From positions 1-45,314 of IMG/VR virus record IMGVR_UViG_3300030390_000669: a DNA stretch of 45,314 nt; one strand, 5' to 3'. Positions 43,791-45,314 of the stretch are shown piece by piece. The notes beneath the pieces are model-generated. The model was given only the letters and a program-made list of their open reading frames with translations, was not told the DNA's origin and did no database searches. Positions within the stretch are counted from its first letter, which is position 1, and every line of letters starts with the position of its first letter. The DNA is from a virus. The position numbers were made by a program, and so were the translations under genes.

Positions 43791-44036
43791 ATGAACAAAG
43801 ATGAAACAAAACAAGCAATACAAGATGTATTGACTGCCGGCTTATTCCTCAAAGAGGATACAGCGTTCGACTGGAACACAACATTTGGTGAAGACCTAGG
43901 ACTAGATAGCCTAGATAAGATTGAATGTAAGATGACAATTGAAGATGGACTAAGCGTAACACTGCCAGAAGATAGCTTTGCAGGTGATGTAGACACTGTA
44001 GAAGATGCTGTTAACTTGGTAATGGAACATGCATAG
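43791..44036 (+). CDS. Acyl/peptidyl carrier protein
   Basis: An 81-aa acidic four-helix carrier protein. LGLDSLDKIECKMTIED carries the phosphopantetheine serine S40 in the DSL motif, followed by the helix II acceptor surface with IECKMTIED and a helix III/IV end FAGDVDTVEDAVNLVM. Length and charge are those of ACP. It holds growing or activated acyl or aminoacyl groups as thioesters and would need the AcpS encoded at 36694 (or the host's). An AAAGGA ribosome-binding site precedes the ATG. Whether it serves fatty-acyl, amino-acyl or other cargo is unknown. Confidence 0.9.
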   Translation: MNKDETKQAIQDVLTAGLFLKEDTAFDWNTTFGEDLGLDSLDKIECKMTIEDGLSVTLPEDSFAGDVDTVEDAVNLVMEHA

Positions 44037-44062
44037 CTACAATATACCTTTGGCTGTGAACA

Positions 44063-44938
44063 ATGAAATTAATATTTGATGGCGACAGCTGGACATTTGG
44101 AAGTGAAATTGTAGATCCCAAGTTAGCTGCACAATACAATGATGATGTTCACCCCGGTGCTTACGATCATTTACAAGACAATGACTGGTATAGAGTTCCC
44201 AAACTGTATGCACACAAAATGGCAGAACTGTTGGACTGTGACTATGTAAATTTAAGTTGTCCTGCAGATGATAATAAAACCATACTAGATCGCACTATGG
44301 CTTACATAGCCAGTGAGTATATAAGTCAAAACAAGCCAACTGATGAACTATTTGTAATAATAGGATGGAGCAGTCCTGAACGAAATAGCTTTTGGTGGAC
44401 AGAACTAGAAAGTGATGAACCACCTTATAGGTTTAGGTTATTGCCACACAATGGTCATACTCTAAAAGATCGCGAACTAAAACTATGGGAAATGTATGTA
44501 GAGCATCTGTGGAACCCAGAAGAATACATAACTCGTCACGTATCAACAGTATTAGCATTCCAAAACTTTTGTAAGGCACACAACATTAAATGGTTGTGTT
44601 ACAATGCATTTTATCAACTTCCAACAGTATTGGATACACGACCTAGCAGTTGGGCAGACTTAGATATGAACACTCAGTTAAACAACGTCGACCTATGCGG
44701 CTACACCTATAGTCAAAACGGGCAGAGATGTGGTAGGAAACTGGAGTTCAACAGCTTGTGGGACACTGTGGACCCAGTGAGATTTTATAAAAAGAATCAA
44801 CAGAACAATACATTTAAAAGTTTTATGACAGCTAACCTCGATGATCCTTGGGTAGGTTGGCATCCCAACAGTGACGCACACAGTATATGGGCAAAAGAAT
44901 TAGTAGAATATATCCACTCGCATCAATTATACACTTAG
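44063..44938 (+). CDS. SGNH/GDSL-type hydrolase
   Basis: A 291-aa protein with the SGNH blocks: FDGDSWTFG (nucleophile S9), LSCPADDNKT (N71, block II-like), VIIGWSSPERN (G101, block III-like) and a C-terminal HPNSDAHSIWAKEL (D271 and H273, block V-like; the spacing DxH is unusual). No signal peptide, so it should act in the cytoplasm. Possible roles are release of acyl groups from the ACP (thioesterase) or O-acyl transfer to or from a glycan. The ribosome-binding site is weak; it starts 26 nt after the ACP stop. Confidence 0.75.
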   Translation: MKLIFDGDSWTFGSEIVDPKLAAQYNDDVHPGAYDHLQDNDWYRVPKLYAHKMAELLDCDYVNLSCPADDNKTILDRTMAYIASEYISQNKPTDELFVIIGWSSPERNSFWWTELESDEPPYRFRLLPHNGHTLKDRELKLWEMYVEHLWNPEEYITRHVSTVLAFQNFCKAHNIKWLCYNAFYQLPTVLDTRPSSWADLDMNTQLNNVDLCGYTYSQNGQRCGRKLEFNSLWDTVDPVRFYKKNQQNNTFKSFMTANLDDPWVGWHPNSDAHSIWAKELVEYIHSHQLYT

Positions 44939-44940
44939 GC

Positions 44941-44999
44941 GAGCTTAGACTACAACACCCAAATGCATTGCGGCGAAGCCGCTTTAGCTCAATTTTTTT
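44941..44999 (+). terminator. Candidate terminator after the SGNH gene
   Basis: An outer GAGCT/AGCTC pairing (44941-44945 with 44986-44990) encloses a strong GCGGC-GAA-GCCGC hairpin (44970-44982), followed after two bases by seven Ts (44993-44999). It follows the last plus-strand gene directly and lies in the gap to the converging gene. Confidence 0.6.
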
Positions 45000-45006
45000 A
45001 AAGGTA

Positions 45007-45022
45007 TTAAGTATATACTTAA
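45007..45022. repeat. Perfect 16-bp palindrome
   Basis: TTAAGTATATACTTAA is its own reverse complement. It lies in the convergent gap after the terminator-like hairpin and could be an operator-like site or a helper hairpin for termination of either strand. Confidence 0.6.
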
Positions 45023-45079
45023 CCACCAAAGAGTATAGTGCAGCAAAGGCTAAAACTCAGTGCGTAAAATTTTTTATAG

Positions 45080-45314
45080 CTATAACCGTGAACGATTTTC
45101 TAAAGCTGCTACCCAGTCCGTGATTGATATTATATCTTCAACAGGAGTATACAGGCTTTTATAATAGTAACTGTTTGGATCACCTGCCAAACCTGCTTGA
45201 GTCCAATTCCAATCAGTTAGTTGAATCTCTAGTAATGCCTCGGGTGTAAGATCTGTTAGCGGAAGATAAATCTCATCTTTTAATCTATCTATACCAAAGT
45301 CACTGTATATAGCG
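45080..45314 (-). CDS. C-terminal end of an unidentified protein (partial)
   Basis: A minus-strand frame enters at the window edge and stops with TAG at 45080-45082, giving 77 residues: YSDFGIDRLKDEIYLPL, an EALLEIQLTDWNWTQAGL helix, a Tyr-rich SYYYKSLYTP and a final TDWVAALENRSRL. The composition looks like a soluble enzyme or structural protein. No motif is complete enough to name it. The start lies outside the window. Confidence 0.65.
   Translation of the reverse strand, partial: AIYSDFGIDRLKDEIYLPLTDLTPEALLEIQLTDWNWTQAGLAGDPNSYYYKSLYTPVEDIISITDWVAALENRSRL

Noticed and set aside
36694-44036. DNA base hypermodification pathway
   Set aside because: Radical SAM and PLP enzymes occur in such pathways, but no modified-base synthase, kinase or base-specific transferase is present, and the ACP/AcpS pair is not part of known ones.
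44887-45123. Plus-strand 78-codon frame in the convergent gap
   Set aside because: It overlaps the end of the SGNH gene, runs through the terminator hairpin and palindrome and overlaps the converging gene; no ribosome-binding site.

Overview
The window is an AT-rich (roughly one third G+C by eye) segment of a T4-like myovirus genome. It carries recognisable T4-type proteins: sigma factor gp55, recombination nuclease gp46/gp47, hub protein gp26, wedge proteins gp25, gp53 and gp6, and a gp5-type spike. Gene order, very tight packing, TATAAATA-type late promoters and marine-phage-style structural proteins suggest a marine T4-like phage of the cyanophage / SAR11 (Pelagibacter) or related alphaproteobacterial kind. 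The host cannot be fixed from sequence alone, and no tRNA, integrase or IS element was seen.

Layout. 1-2864 (-): the C-terminally truncated tail tape-measure/hub-like protein with a GH19 peptidoglycan-hydrolase domain. 2865-2940: two overlapping divergent late promoters. 2941-4013 (+): gp26 and a small downstream protein. 4014-9348 (-): a replication/recombination and regulatory block running gp55, gp47, gp46, a 48-aa ORF, a PD-(D/E)XK endonuclease, a ~525-bp gene-free stretch rich in RNA hairpins, and a hypothetical gene. A near-consensus sigma70 promoter precedes gp55. 9438-32612 (+): the baseplate/tail-fibre operon, with an HxGH nucleotidyltransferase, a gp48-like tube cap, gp53, a hub candidate, a gp5-like spike, a lysozyme-fold protein without the catalytic Glu, gp25, gp6, a 3825-aa giant structural protein (gp7 position) and three further structural proteins.

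32613-45079: an accessory biosynthetic region entered through a combined late plus sigma70 promoter. It holds at least four glycosyltransferase-like proteins, a phosphopantetheinyl transferase (AcpS), an acyl carrier protein with an intact DSL serine, two radical SAM enzymes, a compact PLP aminotransferase, an SGNH hydrolase, and an alpha/beta-hydrolase-like and a P-loop-like protein. Three of these genes form an inverted island at 39241-41809, transcribed from its own late promoter. 45080-45314 (-) is the C-terminal end of an unidentified protein.

Working model (inference): the structural operon builds the baseplate and fibres, while the 33-45 kb region makes and attaches an unusual carrier-bound (ACP-thioester) amino- or acyl-modified glycan or small molecule, either on the virion or on the host surface. 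A phage carrying both a carrier protein and its activating enzyme, with radical SAM, PLP and hydrolase partners, is the strongest candidate here for an undescribed system.
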